From assembly GCA_963809205.1 (NCBI GenBank), contig CAWEIS010000025.1, positions 1 to 64,000 on the forward strand: a stretch of DNA of 64,000 nucleotides. Direction: 5' to 3'. Position 1 is the stretch's first letter. Every line of letters starts with the position of its first letter. Source of the stretch: DATLLN01 sp963809205. Lineage in GTDB: Bacteria > Actinomycetota > Thermoleophilia > Gaiellales > JAICJC01. This document shows positions 1 to 7,223 of the stretch, piece by piece. The notes under the pieces are model-generated. The model saw nothing but the letters and a program-made list of their open reading frames with translations, was not told the DNA's origin and ran no database searches. A program made the position numbers and the translations under genes.

Positions 1-66
1 TTGGCAGGCGGCCACCGTGCGTGGCACGCAGTTGTGCGCGAGCGAGGGGAATGGGATGCTCGATAA
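1..66 (+). CDS. C-terminal end of an upstream gene (partial)
   Basis: Frame 1 is open from the window edge and closes at TAA 64-66, giving 21 residues that end in RERGEWDAR. The composition is ordinary for coding DNA here, but the piece is too short to assign a family. It would lie about 45 bases upstream of the glycosyltransferase and on the same strand, so the two may be co-transcribed. The reading frame is the only evidence. Confidence 0.35.
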   Translation: MAGGHRAWHAVVRERGEWDAR

Positions 67-112
67 CTCGCAGCTGGGCGGGTTCGTCACCCGCGATCAC
101 CCGGGGAAGGGC

Positions 113-1437
113 ATGCGCCCGACCGTGCGGTTCCTGCTGGCCGCCCTGCTGACGGCAGCGCTGGGTCGGGTTCGCCATCTGGTCGTCCGGACCCTGGCGG
201 GACGACCTCGACGCCGCGATCGGCCCGATCGCGGCCTGGCTGATCCCGCTGCTGCTGGCCTACATCCCGGGCCTGATAATCGGCTTCATGGCAGCGACGC
301 TCGTCGTCAGCCCGTACCACGAGCCGGCGCTCGAGCCGCCGGCAGGCCCCTGGGCGGAGGGTCAGTGGCCACCGGTCACGGTGCTGATCGCCGCACGCAA
401 CGAGGAGGCGTCCATCGAGAAGACGCTCGAGCGGGTTGCCGACTCGAAGTACGGCGGCGCCGTCACCGTGCTCCTGGCGGACAACGGCTCGACCGACGAC
501 ACGGGCGAGGTGGCGGCGGCCGCAGCCGGGCGCCTCGGGCTGCGGTACCGCCGCGTGTTCGAGGCCGAGCCGGGCAAGTTCCACGCACTGAACTCGGCGC
601 TCGCGGTGGTCGAGACGCCGATCGTCGTCACGCTGGACGCCGACACCTACCTGCACTCGCTGGCGCTGTCGTACCTGGTCGCGCACGTCGCCAGCCGACC
701 GCAGGATCAGCACGTGTCCGCCTGCGCGGGCGCGCTGATCGTGGAGAACTCCGTCCAGAACCTCTTGACCAGGATGCAGCAGTGGGACTATCGCCTCGGC
801 ATCAACGGCGTCAAGCGGATGCAGGGCGCGTACAACTCGGCGCTGGTCGCCCAGGGCGCGTTCTCCGCGTACTGGACGGACGACCTGCGCGGCGGTCGGC
901 GGCTGGCCGGACGCCATCGGCGAGGACATCGTGCTCACCTGGACGATGCTCGACTCGCTCGGCGTCGTGCAGTACGAGCCGCTTGCGCTCGCGTCGACCA
1001 CGGTGCCTGCCCATGTCAGGCCGTTCATGAGCCAGCGGTCGCGCTGGGCGCGGGGGATGTTCGAGGGGATCAGTGCGGTGCCGCCGTGGCGCCAGCCACG
1101 GGTGCTGGCCAAGATCGTCGCCGGCATCGACTATCTGGTGCCGCTGCTCGACGTCGGCTACGTCTTCTTCTGGGTTCCCGGCGTGATTCTCGCGCTGTTC
1201 GGCTACCGCCTGATCTTCTCGTGGTGGTCGATGCTGCTGCTGCCGATCACGGTGCTGATCTACGGCCTGCTTCGCCGCTGGCAGGAGCAGCACGTGCTGC
1301 GGCCGTTCCAGATCGCGATCCCGGCCGACCGACGCGGCTTCTTCGGCTACCTGCTCGGCTATCAGGCGCTGGCGTCGACGGCGTCGCTGCGCGGCTATTG
1401 GCAGTACGTCACCGGCGCGGCCCGGCGCTGGAAGTGA
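113..1437 (+). CDS. Processive GT2 glycosyltransferase, frameshifted
   Basis: Membrane glycosyltransferase of family 2, in the cellulose synthase/PgaC (poly-GlcNAc synthase) group. The N-terminus has two hydrophobic segments. The GT-A domain follows, with a nucleotide-sugar-binding stretch (AARNEE, then DNGSTDDT), the metal-binding DAD near base 635, the catalytic ED in GEDIV near 921 and the QRSRW signature of processive enzymes at about 1030-1047. Two or three further membrane segments lie between 1130 and 1270. ATG 113 is chosen because GGGGAAGG precedes it. The reading frame shifts near 165 and near 895 (each fits one extra base), so three frames must be joined. The polymer made cannot be told from sequence. 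Confidence 0.8.
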
Positions 1438-1837
1438 GCGCGCCCAGCGTGGCGCCGAACACCAGGTGGCCGAGCATGCTGTGGCAGAAGGCGCGCGGGT
1501 CGCGCGAAACCGGCGCCCACTCGCCGCTTCGCACCGTCGGGTGGTAGCGGTCGACCAGCACAGTTAGCGGCCACAGGCCGGCGCTCTCGAGCTCGGCGGC
1601 CAGGATCCCCTGGCGCACGCCCGACAGGCCGAGCGCGGTGAATGCCGCGCCGAAGATGCCGCCGTTCAGGCAGTGCACGACCAGCCCCGGCAGCCGCGAG
1701 CCCTTCGACAGCGGATCGCCGACCAGGCGCACGTCGGAGTAGTCCGTGCCGGTCACGCGCCGCAGCGCCGGCTCGCTGGCGGCCCATACCGCGGCGGCGG
1801 CGGCGCCGCACGCGAGTCCTCTTGGCAGGCGACCCAT
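1409..1837 (-). CDS. Conserved hypothetical membrane protein
   Basis: A 142-residue protein with three hydrophobic stretches: residues 8-20, about 52-72 rich in Gly/Ala/Phe, and about 122-136. It converges with the glycosyltransferase and overlaps its last 29 bases. The alanine- and glycine-rich helices suggest a small integral membrane protein. No catalytic motif is visible and no family is recognised. The frame is intact, and its codon use matches its neighbours. Confidence 0.6.
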   Translation of the reverse strand: MGRLPRGLACGAAAAAVWAASEPALRRVTGTDYSDVRLVGDPLSKGSRLPGLVVHCLNGGIFGAAFTALGLSGVRQGILAAELESAGLWPLTVLVDRYHPTVRSGEWAPVSRDPRAFCHSMLGHLVFGATLGALTSSAGPRR

Positions 1838-1845
1838 GGGCTGAT

Positions 1846-1863
1846 GCTACCCACTGGTAGGGT
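1846..1863 (+). promoter_or_regulatory. Operator-like repeat over the -10 box of the GFA gene
   Basis: The inverted repeat CTACC-cact-GGTAG (1847-1860) overlaps TAGGGT (1858-1863), which lies exactly six bases before the ATG at 1870. The decamer GCTACCCACT recurs at 2961-2970 in the TetR/methyltransferase intergenic region, so one regulator may bind both sites. Leaderless initiation is inferred from the spacing. Confidence 0.5.
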
Positions 1864-1869
1864 GCGCGC

Positions 1870-2283
1870 ATGCCCGACCTTCCGCTGACCGGTGGCTGCC
1901 TGTGCGGCGCCGTCCGCTTCGAGGTGAGCGAGCCGCTGGTCTCGGCCAGCTACTGCCACTGCACGCGTTGCCAGCGGCGCACCGGTACGGCCGCGTCCGC
2001 GCAGGCGAAGATCGCCCCGGGGTCGCTGACTGTGCTCTCCGGTGACGAGCTGATCCGGGCATGGGCACCGCCCAGCGGCTGGGCGAAGCTGTTCTGCAGC
2101 GGCTGCGGGTCGGCGCTCTGGAGCCGCGACCCGGACGACCACGAGGTGAAGAGCGTCCGCCTCGGCGTGTTCGACTCCGATCCGGGCATCCGGCCGGAGT
2201 ACCGGCAGTTCGTCGCCTACGCCGCGCCCTGGGAGGCCGTGCCCGACGACGGCCTGCCGCGCTTCGACGAGCGCGCATCCTGA
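1870..2283 (+). CDS. GFA-domain (Mss4-like) zinc protein
   Basis: A 137-residue member of the glutathione-dependent formaldehyde-activating enzyme (GFA) fold family. Zinc-binding cysteines are visible in GGCLCGAVRF near the N-terminus, in CHCTRCQRR and in FCSGCGS near residue 77. Most family members have no proven formaldehyde activity, so only a zinc-binding role is safe. The ATG lies six bases after a -10-like box with no Shine-Dalgarno, which suggests a leaderless message. The last 67 bases overlap the end of the convergent TetR gene. A shared operator sequence links it to the TetR and the methyltransferase. Confidence 0.85.
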   Translation: MPDLPLTGGCLCGAVRFEVSEPLVSASYCHCTRCQRRTGTAASAQAKIAPGSLTVLSGDELIRAWAPPSGWAKLFCSGCGSALWSRDPDDHEVKSVRLGVFDSDPGIRPEYRQFVAYAAPWEAVPDDGLPRFDERAS

Positions 2284-2939
2284 GCCTGCGGGCGCAGGAG
2301 CTGCGAGCAGAAGAGGTCGCCCAGCCAGCGCTCGTAGCGCGCCGGCGTCCAGCCGCGGTCGCCCACCAGCAGCTGGTACTGCATCGGCTGGTTGAGCGTC
2401 CACATGATGTCGGCGGCGGCGTCGACGCCCAGCCCCTGCCTGAGCGCCCGGTCGCGCGCCAGGCTCTCGACGATCGCCCGCTGGTTCGCGTGGAAGTCCT
2501 GCTTGATCCGCGCCCACAGCTCGCCGATCTCGGGGTCGCCGGGCGCGGCGGCGTGGATCACCTCCATGATCGCCGCCGCCCGCTCCTTGACCATCCGTGA
2601 GTTGCGCGCCGAGAGCCGCAGCCGGCGCTCGGGGTCGGGCTCGTCCATCACCTTGCGGAACCAGTCCTGCTCGCCCACCGGTACCTCGTCGCGGTCGCCC
2701 CGCAGCGCCCGGTGCCAGACGGCGCGGAGCACTCCGGCCTTCGTGTCGAAGGTCAGGTACACGGTCTTCAGCGCCACCCCGGCGGCCGTCGCGATCGCGG
2801 CCACGGACGTCGCCGCGTAGCCGTCGCGCTCGAACAGACGCTGGGCCTCGGTGAGGATCAGCTTGCGGGTGCCGGCGGCCTGCTCCCGCCGCCTGGGCGA
2901 GTCGTAGGGCCGCCGCGCCTCGGACGGGGTGGATGCCAT
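2217..2939 (-). CDS. TetR/AcrR family transcriptional regulator
   Basis: A 240-residue regulator. The N-terminal helix-turn-helix occupies roughly residues 20-65, with the typical ILTEAQRLFERDGYAATSV start and VALKTVYLTF recognition helix. A helical ligand-binding half follows. ATG 2939 is preferred to an upstream ATG because TACCAT lies seven bases in front of it. It is divergent from a SAM methyltransferase and convergent with the GFA gene, and inverted repeats fill the divergent promoter. It probably represses itself and those two neighbours. The inducer is unknown. Confidence 0.85.
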   Translation of the reverse strand: MASTPSEARRPYDSPRRREQAAGTRKLILTEAQRLFERDGYAATSVAAIATAAGVALKTVYLTFDTKAGVLRAVWHRALRGDRDEVPVGEQDWFRKVMDEPDPERRLRLSARNSRMVKERAAAIMEVIHAAAPGDPEIGELWARIKQDFHANQRAIVESLARDRALRQGLGVDAAADIMWTLNQPMQYQLLVGDRGWTPARYERWLGDLFCSQLLRPQAQDARSSKRGRPSSGTASQGAA

Positions 2940-2946
2940 GGATCGG

Positions 2947-3035
2947 ATGGTAGCGGAATGGCTACCCACTCCGAGTAGCGAACTTCCGATCTTTTTGATA
3001 CATTTATCGAGTAATGAATATCTGATTGATGTATC
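2947..3035 (+). promoter_or_regulatory. Divergent promoter/operator region, TetR and methyltransferase
   Basis: This AT-rich gap holds two inverted repeats: GGTAGC/GCTACC at 2949-2954 and 2961-2966, overlapping the TetR -10 box (TACCAT on the minus strand, 2947-2952), and GATACAT/ATGTATC at 2997-3003 and 3029-3035. For the methyltransferase, TTGATA (2995-3000) and TATCTG (3019-3024) are 18 bases apart. The sequence GCTACCCACT at 2961-2970 also occurs upstream of the GFA gene. Confidence 0.55.
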
Positions 3036-3052
3036 GAAAGGAAGGAGCAGCC

Positions 3053-3910
3053 ATGTCCATCACGACCACTGCAGAGGAGATCCGGGCCCACACCAGGGCG
3101 ATGTGGGGCGGCGTCGCCGTCAGCTGGGAGCAGCACGCCGACTACGTCGAGACGCGCGGCGCGCACGTCACCGAGCTGATGCTGGCGCGTACGGCGCCTC
3201 AAGCGGGCGAGCGGGTGCTGGAGCTGGCGAGCGGCGCCGGCGACGTGGGCATAGCGGCCGCACCGCTGGTCGCGCCCGGGGAGGTCGTCGTCTCGGACGT
3301 CGCGGACGAGATGGTCGAGATCGCCGCCCGCCGAGCGGGGGCGCGCGGCCTGGCCAACGTTGCGCCGCGCGTGTTCGGCGTCGAGGCGATCGACGACGCC
3401 GACGCGAGCTACGACATCGTGCTCTGCCGCGAGGGGCTGATGTTCGCGGTCGATCCCGAGCTCGCGGCGCGTGAGATCGCCCGGGTGCTGCGGCCCGGCG
3501 GCCGCGCCGCCGTGGCGGTCTGGGGGCCGCGCGAGCAGAACCCGTGGCTGGGGTGCGTGTTCGATGCCGTCAGCGCGCAGTTCGAGCGGCCGATGCCGCC
3601 GCCCGGCATCCCCGGGCCGTTCTCGCTGGGCGACGCCGCGCGGCTCGAGCGGCTGCTGGCGGCCGAGCTGGAGCTGGTCGACGTCGAGGAGGTCGCCGTG
3701 CCGCTGGTCGCCGCGTCGTTCGACGAGTGGTGGAGCCGCGTCTCGGCGCTGGCCGGCCCGCTGTCGGGCATCCTCGCCGGGATGCCGGATGAGGCGCTGA
3801 TCGCGCTGTGCGGCCGGCTGGAGCAGGCGGTGCTGCCCTACCGCACGACGGACGGCGGGCTGCGCTTCCCCGGCCTGTCGCTGCTGGCATCCGGCAGGCG
3901 CGCAGGATGA
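3053..3910 (+). CDS. Class I SAM-dependent methyltransferase
   Basis: A 285-residue methyltransferase of the UbiE/Methyltransf_11 type. The SAM-binding motif I is VLELASGAGDVG at about residues 53-64. Motif II acid lies in VVVSDVADEMV, and the post-motif region VLRPGGRAAVAVWGP is also present. The C-terminal half (FDEWWSR and onward) probably shapes the acceptor pocket. The start at 3053 follows GGAAGGAG at a good distance, so the upstream ATG at 3026 is less likely. Divergence from a TetR gene suggests ligand-controlled expression. The acceptor is not predictable. Confidence 0.85.
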   Translation: MSITTTAEEIRAHTRAMWGGVAVSWEQHADYVETRGAHVTELMLARTAPQAGERVLELASGAGDVGIAAAPLVAPGEVVVSDVADEMVEIAARRAGARGLANVAPRVFGVEAIDDADASYDIVLCREGLMFAVDPELAAREIARVLRPGGRAAVAVWGPREQNPWLGCVFDAVSAQFERPMPPPGIPGPFSLGDAARLERLLAAELELVDVEEVAVPLVAASFDEWWSRVSALAGPLSGILAGMPDEALIALCGRLEQAVLPYRTTDGGLRFPGLSLLASGRRAG

Positions 3911-3929
3911 GGCGAACGGGCCTGGCCGG

Positions 3930-4340
3930 TCAGCCCTCCGGCTCGGAGTGCTCGGCCAGCCAGGCCTTCGCCACCCGCTTCTGGACGCGGGTCAGCCACG
4001 ACTCGGCGACCAGGTCGCCCAGCTCCTGGCGGTCGAGCTTCTTCAGGGCCGGGATCCGCATCAGGATCGCCGGGTAGCCGTTGAAGTGCGGCGTCGTGAA
4101 GTACACACCGCGGCCGTCGGACAGCAACAGCTCCTTGACGCCCTCGTCGGCGACCCGGAACATCAGCACGTCGGACATCCGCTCGCCCGTCTCCGGGTCG
4201 ATCGCGTCCGGCCGGCGGCCGCGGTGGAAGCAGTACATCTTGCCGTGGACGAGGTATGAGGGCCGACCGTCGTCCGAGACCTCTTTGGTGGTCTGGGGCA
4301 TGGCCATCGCCAGCTTGTCGAGGTCGGCCATCGTCGCCAT
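3930..4340 (-). CDS. MmcQ/YjbR family protein
   Basis: A 136-residue single-domain protein of the MmcQ/YjbR (CyaY-like fold, double-wing DNA-binding) family. It has the typical early segment LAMAMPQTTKEVSDDGRPSY, then HGKMYCFHRG, FTTPHFNGYPAILMR in the middle and a C-terminal helix with ESWLTRVQKRVAKAWL. Length and order match the family. Function is poorly known; a DNA-binding role is proposed only from fold. It reads toward the methyltransferase gene. TAACGT lies six bases before its ATG. Confidence 0.85.
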   Translation of the reverse strand: MATMADLDKLAMAMPQTTKEVSDDGRPSYLVHGKMYCFHRGRRPDAIDPETGERMSDVLMFRVADEGVKELLLSDGRGVYFTTPHFNGYPAILMRIPALKKLDRQELGDLVAESWLTRVQKRVAKAWLAEHSEPEG

Positions 4341-4346
4341 CCGGCA

Positions 4347-4352
4347 ACGTTA
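4347..4352 (-). promoter_or_regulatory. -10 box of yjbR-like gene (leaderless)
   Basis: TAACGT on the minus strand ends six bases before the ATG at 4340. The same bases encode the duplicated stop codon discussed at 4358-4452, so the promoter may have been created by that duplication. Confidence 0.35.
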
Positions 4353-4357
4353 TCCGA

Positions 4358-4452
4358 CCGGCTCGGCCACCCATCAGAGGGTCAGACCCCTTTGTTGCGA
4401 AGGCAACAAAGGGGTCTGACCCTGTCGCCTACCCCACCGGCTCGGCCACCCA
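4358..4452. repeat. Palindromic element flanked by a 16-bp direct repeat
   Basis: A perfect inverted repeat has 21-base arms (4378-4398 and 4403-4423) and a GAAG loop. It carries the GGGTCAGACCCC core and TTTGTTGC shoulders. The 16-mer CCGGCTCGGCCACCCA occurs on both sides, at 4358-4373 and 4437-4452. Read on the minus strand, both copies encode WVAEPVG followed by a stop, so the end of the AraC-type gene appears twice. The palindrome can act as a two-way terminator. The flanking duplication looks like an insertion footprint. Confidence 0.8.
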
Positions 4453-5349
4453 ACGCATGGGATCGCCGTTGCCCAAGTCGGTGACGCCGGCGTCCGCCAG
4501 CGCGCCGCAGACCAGCGTTCGCCGGTGTGCGGCGAAGGTCAGCACGTGGGCGACCATGCCGCCGTACGTGAACACCTCGGGCGGATCGCAGATCGCGTCG
4601 ACGAACGTCTCGTCCAGACGTCCGTCGTCCACGATGCCCTGCACCTGGCCGATGAAGGCCGGGCCGACCTCCGACAGCCGCGCCCGCATGCTGGCCACCG
4701 TCTCGCCCCGCTCGACGCCGAAGTCGTACGGCCGGTCGTGCGTGGCGGCGTCCCACATCGCCAGCTGGCCGACCAGCCGCGACAGCAGCGAGCGCAGGGT
4801 CGGGTCGGAGTCGATGCCGTCGACGGAGATCGAGACGGGCGCGTCGAGCACGTCGTCGGACAACGCGTCGGCCCGGTCGACCATCTCGCCGATCAGCCAC
4901 ACGTGGTGCTCCACCATCCGCGTCAGCAGTTCCATGCCGGTCACCTTCCTCTCGGCGGGGACGCGCAGGCCCCCGGGTGGGTTGAAGTGCACGCCGTTCG
5001 GCGTGCGGATCTGGAATTGGGCCGGGTTCCGCCGCCAGCGCGACGGCGGCGCGCCGTAGTGGCGCGCGAAGGCCCGCGTGAACGCCTCGTTCGACGAGTA
5101 GCCGGCGTCCATGGCGATATGGAGGACCTCGCGGTCGCTCGTGATCAACTGGTACGCGGCCCGCTCCATCAGCACCCTGCGGCGCAGCGCGCCGGGCGGC
5201 TCGCCGCCCGCCGCCGACACCAGCCGGTCGAAGTGGAAGCGCGACATGTGCAGCCGCGCGGCCAGTGCGTCGCCCGCCGCCTGGTGGTCATCCAGGGTGT
5301 CCGCCAGCAGGTTGACGAACCGGGCGAAGGTGTCGGTCGAGACGCTCAT
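4429..5349 (-). CDS. AraC-type regulator fused to a DinB-like domain
   Basis: A 306-residue fusion. Residues 10-107 form an AraC helix-turn-helix pair (LAARLHMSRFHFDRLVS, then IAMDAGYSSNEAFTRAFARH). From about residue 140 a DinB/YfiT-like four-helix domain follows, with candidate metal-binding histidines in MVEHHVWL, ATHDRP and HVLTFAAHRR. Fusion of a DNA-binding domain to a thiol-transferase-like bundle suggests a sensor of small molecules or alkylation, which is inference. The start at 5349 is chosen over 5436 because the upstream extension is low-complexity and lacks a ribosome site. The palindromic element lies directly after the stop. Confidence 0.8.
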   Translation of the reverse strand: MSVSTDTFARFVNLLADTLDDHQAAGDALAARLHMSRFHFDRLVSAAGGEPPGALRRRVLMERAAYQLITSDREVLHIAMDAGYSSNEAFTRAFARHYGAPPSRWRRNPAQFQIRTPNGVHFNPPGGLRVPAERKVTGMELLTRMVEHHVWLIGEMVDRADALSDDVLDAPVSISVDGIDSDPTLRSLLSRLVGQLAMWDAATHDRPYDFGVERGETVASMRARLSEVGPAFIGQVQGIVDDGRLDETFVDAICDPPEVFTYGGMVAHVLTFAAHRRTLVCGALADAGVTDLGNGDPMRWVAEPVG

Positions 5350-5430
5350 CGATCCTGATCCTGCCACGCTCCGGAGGGTGCCGCTTGATCGCGTTTGCGC
5401 ATCTGAGATGTATGGATTTGGAGAAAGCGT

Positions 5431-5459
5431 TTGCAACTGTCCGAGTCTGCTGATATGTT
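5431..5459 (+). promoter_or_regulatory. Sigma-70-type promoter for the small-gene pair
   Basis: TTGCAA (5431-5436) and TATGTT (5454-5459) are separated by 17 bases. Transcription would start near 5466, leaving a leader of about 40 bases before the strong Shine-Dalgarno of the 30-residue peptide gene. Confidence 0.5.
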
Positions 5460-5507
5460 TGGAGTCTGCGTAGTCCAGCAGCCATCACACCGAAGGGAGG
5501 CGACATC

Positions 5508-5600
5508 GTGAAGATTTCCACCGATCTGATGCTCGCTTCGGCGTGTCACGGGTTCCGTGCCCGGCCGGCGCTGGCGTCTACGCCCTACGCGGTCGCCTGA
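5508..5600 (+). CDS. 30-residue peptide with strong ribosome site (leader peptide?)
   Basis: GTG 5508 follows GAAGGGAGG at ideal spacing, and the frame ends at TGA 5598-5600. The peptide begins MKISTDLMLAS and ends STPYAVA. It follows a good promoter and precedes a hairpin with a T-rich tail and a second small gene, an arrangement like a leader peptide controlling attenuation. There is no run of one codon that would point to an amino-acid signal. It has no similarity I recognise; it could instead be a small functional protein. Confidence 0.5.
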   Translation: MKISTDLMLASACHGFRARPALASTPYAVA

Positions 5601-5635
5601 CCTCCGGGTCGCCGACCGCCTGACACCACTTCCAG

Positions 5636-5685
5636 CTCGCCGTCTGCGTCGCGTCTGACGTTTCAGCGGCGAGGGTCGTTTCGTT
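5636..5685 (+). terminator. Hairpin with T-rich tail between the two small genes
   Basis: CTCGCCG (5636-5642) pairs with CGGCGAG (5667-5673) and is followed by GGTCGTTTCGTT. It can serve as a weak intrinsic terminator or attenuator between the peptide gene and the 65-residue gene. Confidence 0.4.
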
Positions 5686-5764
5686 AACTCACATCCCCGC
5701 GGGGGAGGCAGCTGCATGCGTTCATACACGATTGTTACGTATCAACGGAAGGGAGGTGAAATAC

Positions 5765-5962
5765 ATGCCTAATCTGGATCCTCATATGCGGATGCACGTC
5801 GTCCGAGGCCTGCAGTCAGAGATGCTGCAGCGGGCCGAGAACGACCGCATCAGCCGCTCGCGGCGCGTCCCATCGTCGCCCAGCTCGCGCCGGCAACCGG
5901 GCCGCGTGATCAGCCAGATCATCCGCCGGCTGCGGCCGGCAGTCCACCAGGAGGTTCGATGA
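5765..5962 (+). CDS. Small basic helical protein, 65 residues
   Basis: ATG 5765 lies after GAAGGGAGGTGAAATAC, an excellent ribosome site. The product starts MPNLDPHMRMHVVRGLQSEM, continues with an acidic-basic helix (LQRAENDRISRSRR) and ends in an Arg-rich tail. Short proteins with a helix of the type LxxEMLxxAExxRxxR followed by arginines are common in actinobacteria, but I know of no assigned role. It converges on the Fe-S assembly gene, whose stop is 70 bases away. The strong translation signal makes it likely real. Confidence 0.65.
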   Translation: MPNLDPHMRMHVVRGLQSEMLQRAENDRISRSRRVPSSPSSRRQPGRVISQIIRRLRPAVHQEVR

Positions 5963-6033
5963 TCCCCGAGCGCGGACCACCCTGCGCGAAGCGGGAAGGC
6001 GAACGGGACAGTTTCGGCGGCGGAGGCGGTGCC

Positions 6034-6411
6034 TCAGACGGTGCCGCAGCCGCCGCCGGCCTTCGGGCTGTACGGGCCCTCGATCTCGTCCTTCGCCTGG
6101 AAGGACGAGTTGCAGCCGCAGCTCGACGCGACGTTCGGGTTGTCGAACCTGAAGCCGGCGCCGATCAGGCCGTCGCTGTAGTCGATCGTCGAGCCCGCCA
6201 GGTAGGGCAGGCTGATCGGATCGACCACCACGCGCACGCCGTGGCTCTCGACCTCGAGGTCGTCTGGCTCGGCGCCCGTGTCGAAGCCGATCGCGTACTG
6301 GAATCCGGAGCAGCCGCCGCCCTCGACGGCGACGCGCAGCACGCGCGCCTCGTCGTCCTGCGCGGCCAGGCGCTTGACGTTTTCGGCGGCCTTGTCGGTC
6401 AGTGCGATCAT
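6034..6411 (-). CDS. HesB/IscA/ErpA-type Fe-S cluster insertion protein
   Basis: A 125-residue A-type carrier for iron-sulfur clusters. The three conserved cysteines are present: one in GGGCSGFQY near residue 35 and the pair in SSCGCNSSF near 98-100. The tail GGGCGTV adds an extra cysteine, which is unusual. ATG 6411 is chosen because TACCAT ends exactly six bases before it, indicating a leaderless start; upstream in-frame ATGs would fall inside that box. It diverges from the SDR operon and stands alone, without other Fe-S assembly genes nearby. Confidence 0.9.
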   Translation of the reverse strand: MIALTDKAAENVKRLAAQDDEARVLRVAVEGGGCSGFQYAIGFDTGAEPDDLEVESHGVRVVVDPISLPYLAGSTIDYSDGLIGAGFRFDNPNVASSCGCNSSFQAKDEIEGPYSPKAGGGCGTV

Positions 6412-6417
6412 GCCCAT

Positions 6418-6423
6418 ATGGTA
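6418..6423 (-). promoter_or_regulatory. -10 box of the IscA-type gene (leaderless)
   Basis: TACCAT on the minus strand is separated by exactly six bases from ATG 6411. This spacing recurs in front of many genes in the window. Confidence 0.5.
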
Positions 6424-6455
6424 GCTCAGCATCCACTCGACGGACAGGAGGGGCG

Positions 6456-7223
6456 ATGGACACGGACACCGGCGGCTACCTGAAGTCGCTGTTCGGCCTG
6501 GAGGGCAAGCGGGCGCTCGTGACCGGCGCCAGCAGCGGGCTGGGAGCAGCGTCCGCGGCCGCTCTGGCGGCGGCCGGCGCCGACGTCGTCGTGTCCGGCC
6601 GCGACGCCGATCGGACGCGCGCGGCCGCCGATGCGGTCGGCGGCTCCGCCGAGGTCGCCGACCTGCTCGAGCCCGGCGCGGCGGAGGGGTTGGCAGCGCG
6701 CACTCTGGACGGCGGGCCGGTCGACATCCTGGTCAACGCCGCCGGGATTTTCGAGCGCGACACCGGCGAGCAGACCACCCAGGAGTCGTGGGACCGCGTG
6801 CTGTTTCTGAACACCACCGTCACCTTCGTGCTCTGCCAGGCGATCGGCCGGCAGATGATCGAGCGCGGCGGCGGCAAGATCGTCAACTTCGCGTCGACCG
6901 ACGGCATGGTCGGCGTCCCCGAGCAGTCCGCCTACTGCGCGAGCAAGGGCGCGGTCGTCCAGCTGACGCGCACGCTGGGCGCGGAGTGGATCAAGCACGG
7001 GGTGAACGTCAACGCCGTCGGGCCGTGCGACTTCGACACGCCGATGATCGCCGAGGCGCTGGGCGAGCCCGAGTACCGCGCCTGGATCCTCGACGCGATC
7101 CCCGCAGGGCGGGTGGGCAAGCCGGACGAGATCGTCGGCGCGGTGCTGTACCTCGCGTCGCCGGCCTCGGACATGGTGGTCGGCCACACGCTGATGGTCG
7201 ACGGCGGCCGCATTGCCATCTGA
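6456..7223 (+). CDS. SDR family oxidoreductase (KduD/gluconate-dehydrogenase-like)
   Basis: A 255-residue classical short-chain dehydrogenase. It has the NAD(P)-binding TGASSGLG at about residues 24-31, NAAG near 95, a catalytic Ser in NFASTDG, the YCASKG Tyr/Lys pair and the C-terminal HTLMVDGG typical of 3-ketoacyl-ACP reductase and sugar-acid dehydrogenase-like SDRs. AGGAGGGGCG precedes ATG 6456. Its stop overlaps the start of the DapB homologue by 11 bases, and the GNAT gene follows with ATGA overlap, so the three form one operon. The substrate is unknown. Confidence 0.85.
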   Translation: MDTDTGGYLKSLFGLEGKRALVTGASSGLGAASAAALAAAGADVVVSGRDADRTRAAADAVGGSAEVADLLEPGAAEGLAARTLDGGPVDILVNAAGIFERDTGEQTTQESWDRVLFLNTTVTFVLCQAIGRQMIERGGGKIVNFASTDGMVGVPEQSAYCASKGAVVQLTRTLGAEWIKHGVNVNAVGPCDFDTPMIAEALGEPEYRAWILDAIPAGRVGKPDEIVGAVLYLASPASDMVVGHTLMVDGGRIAI

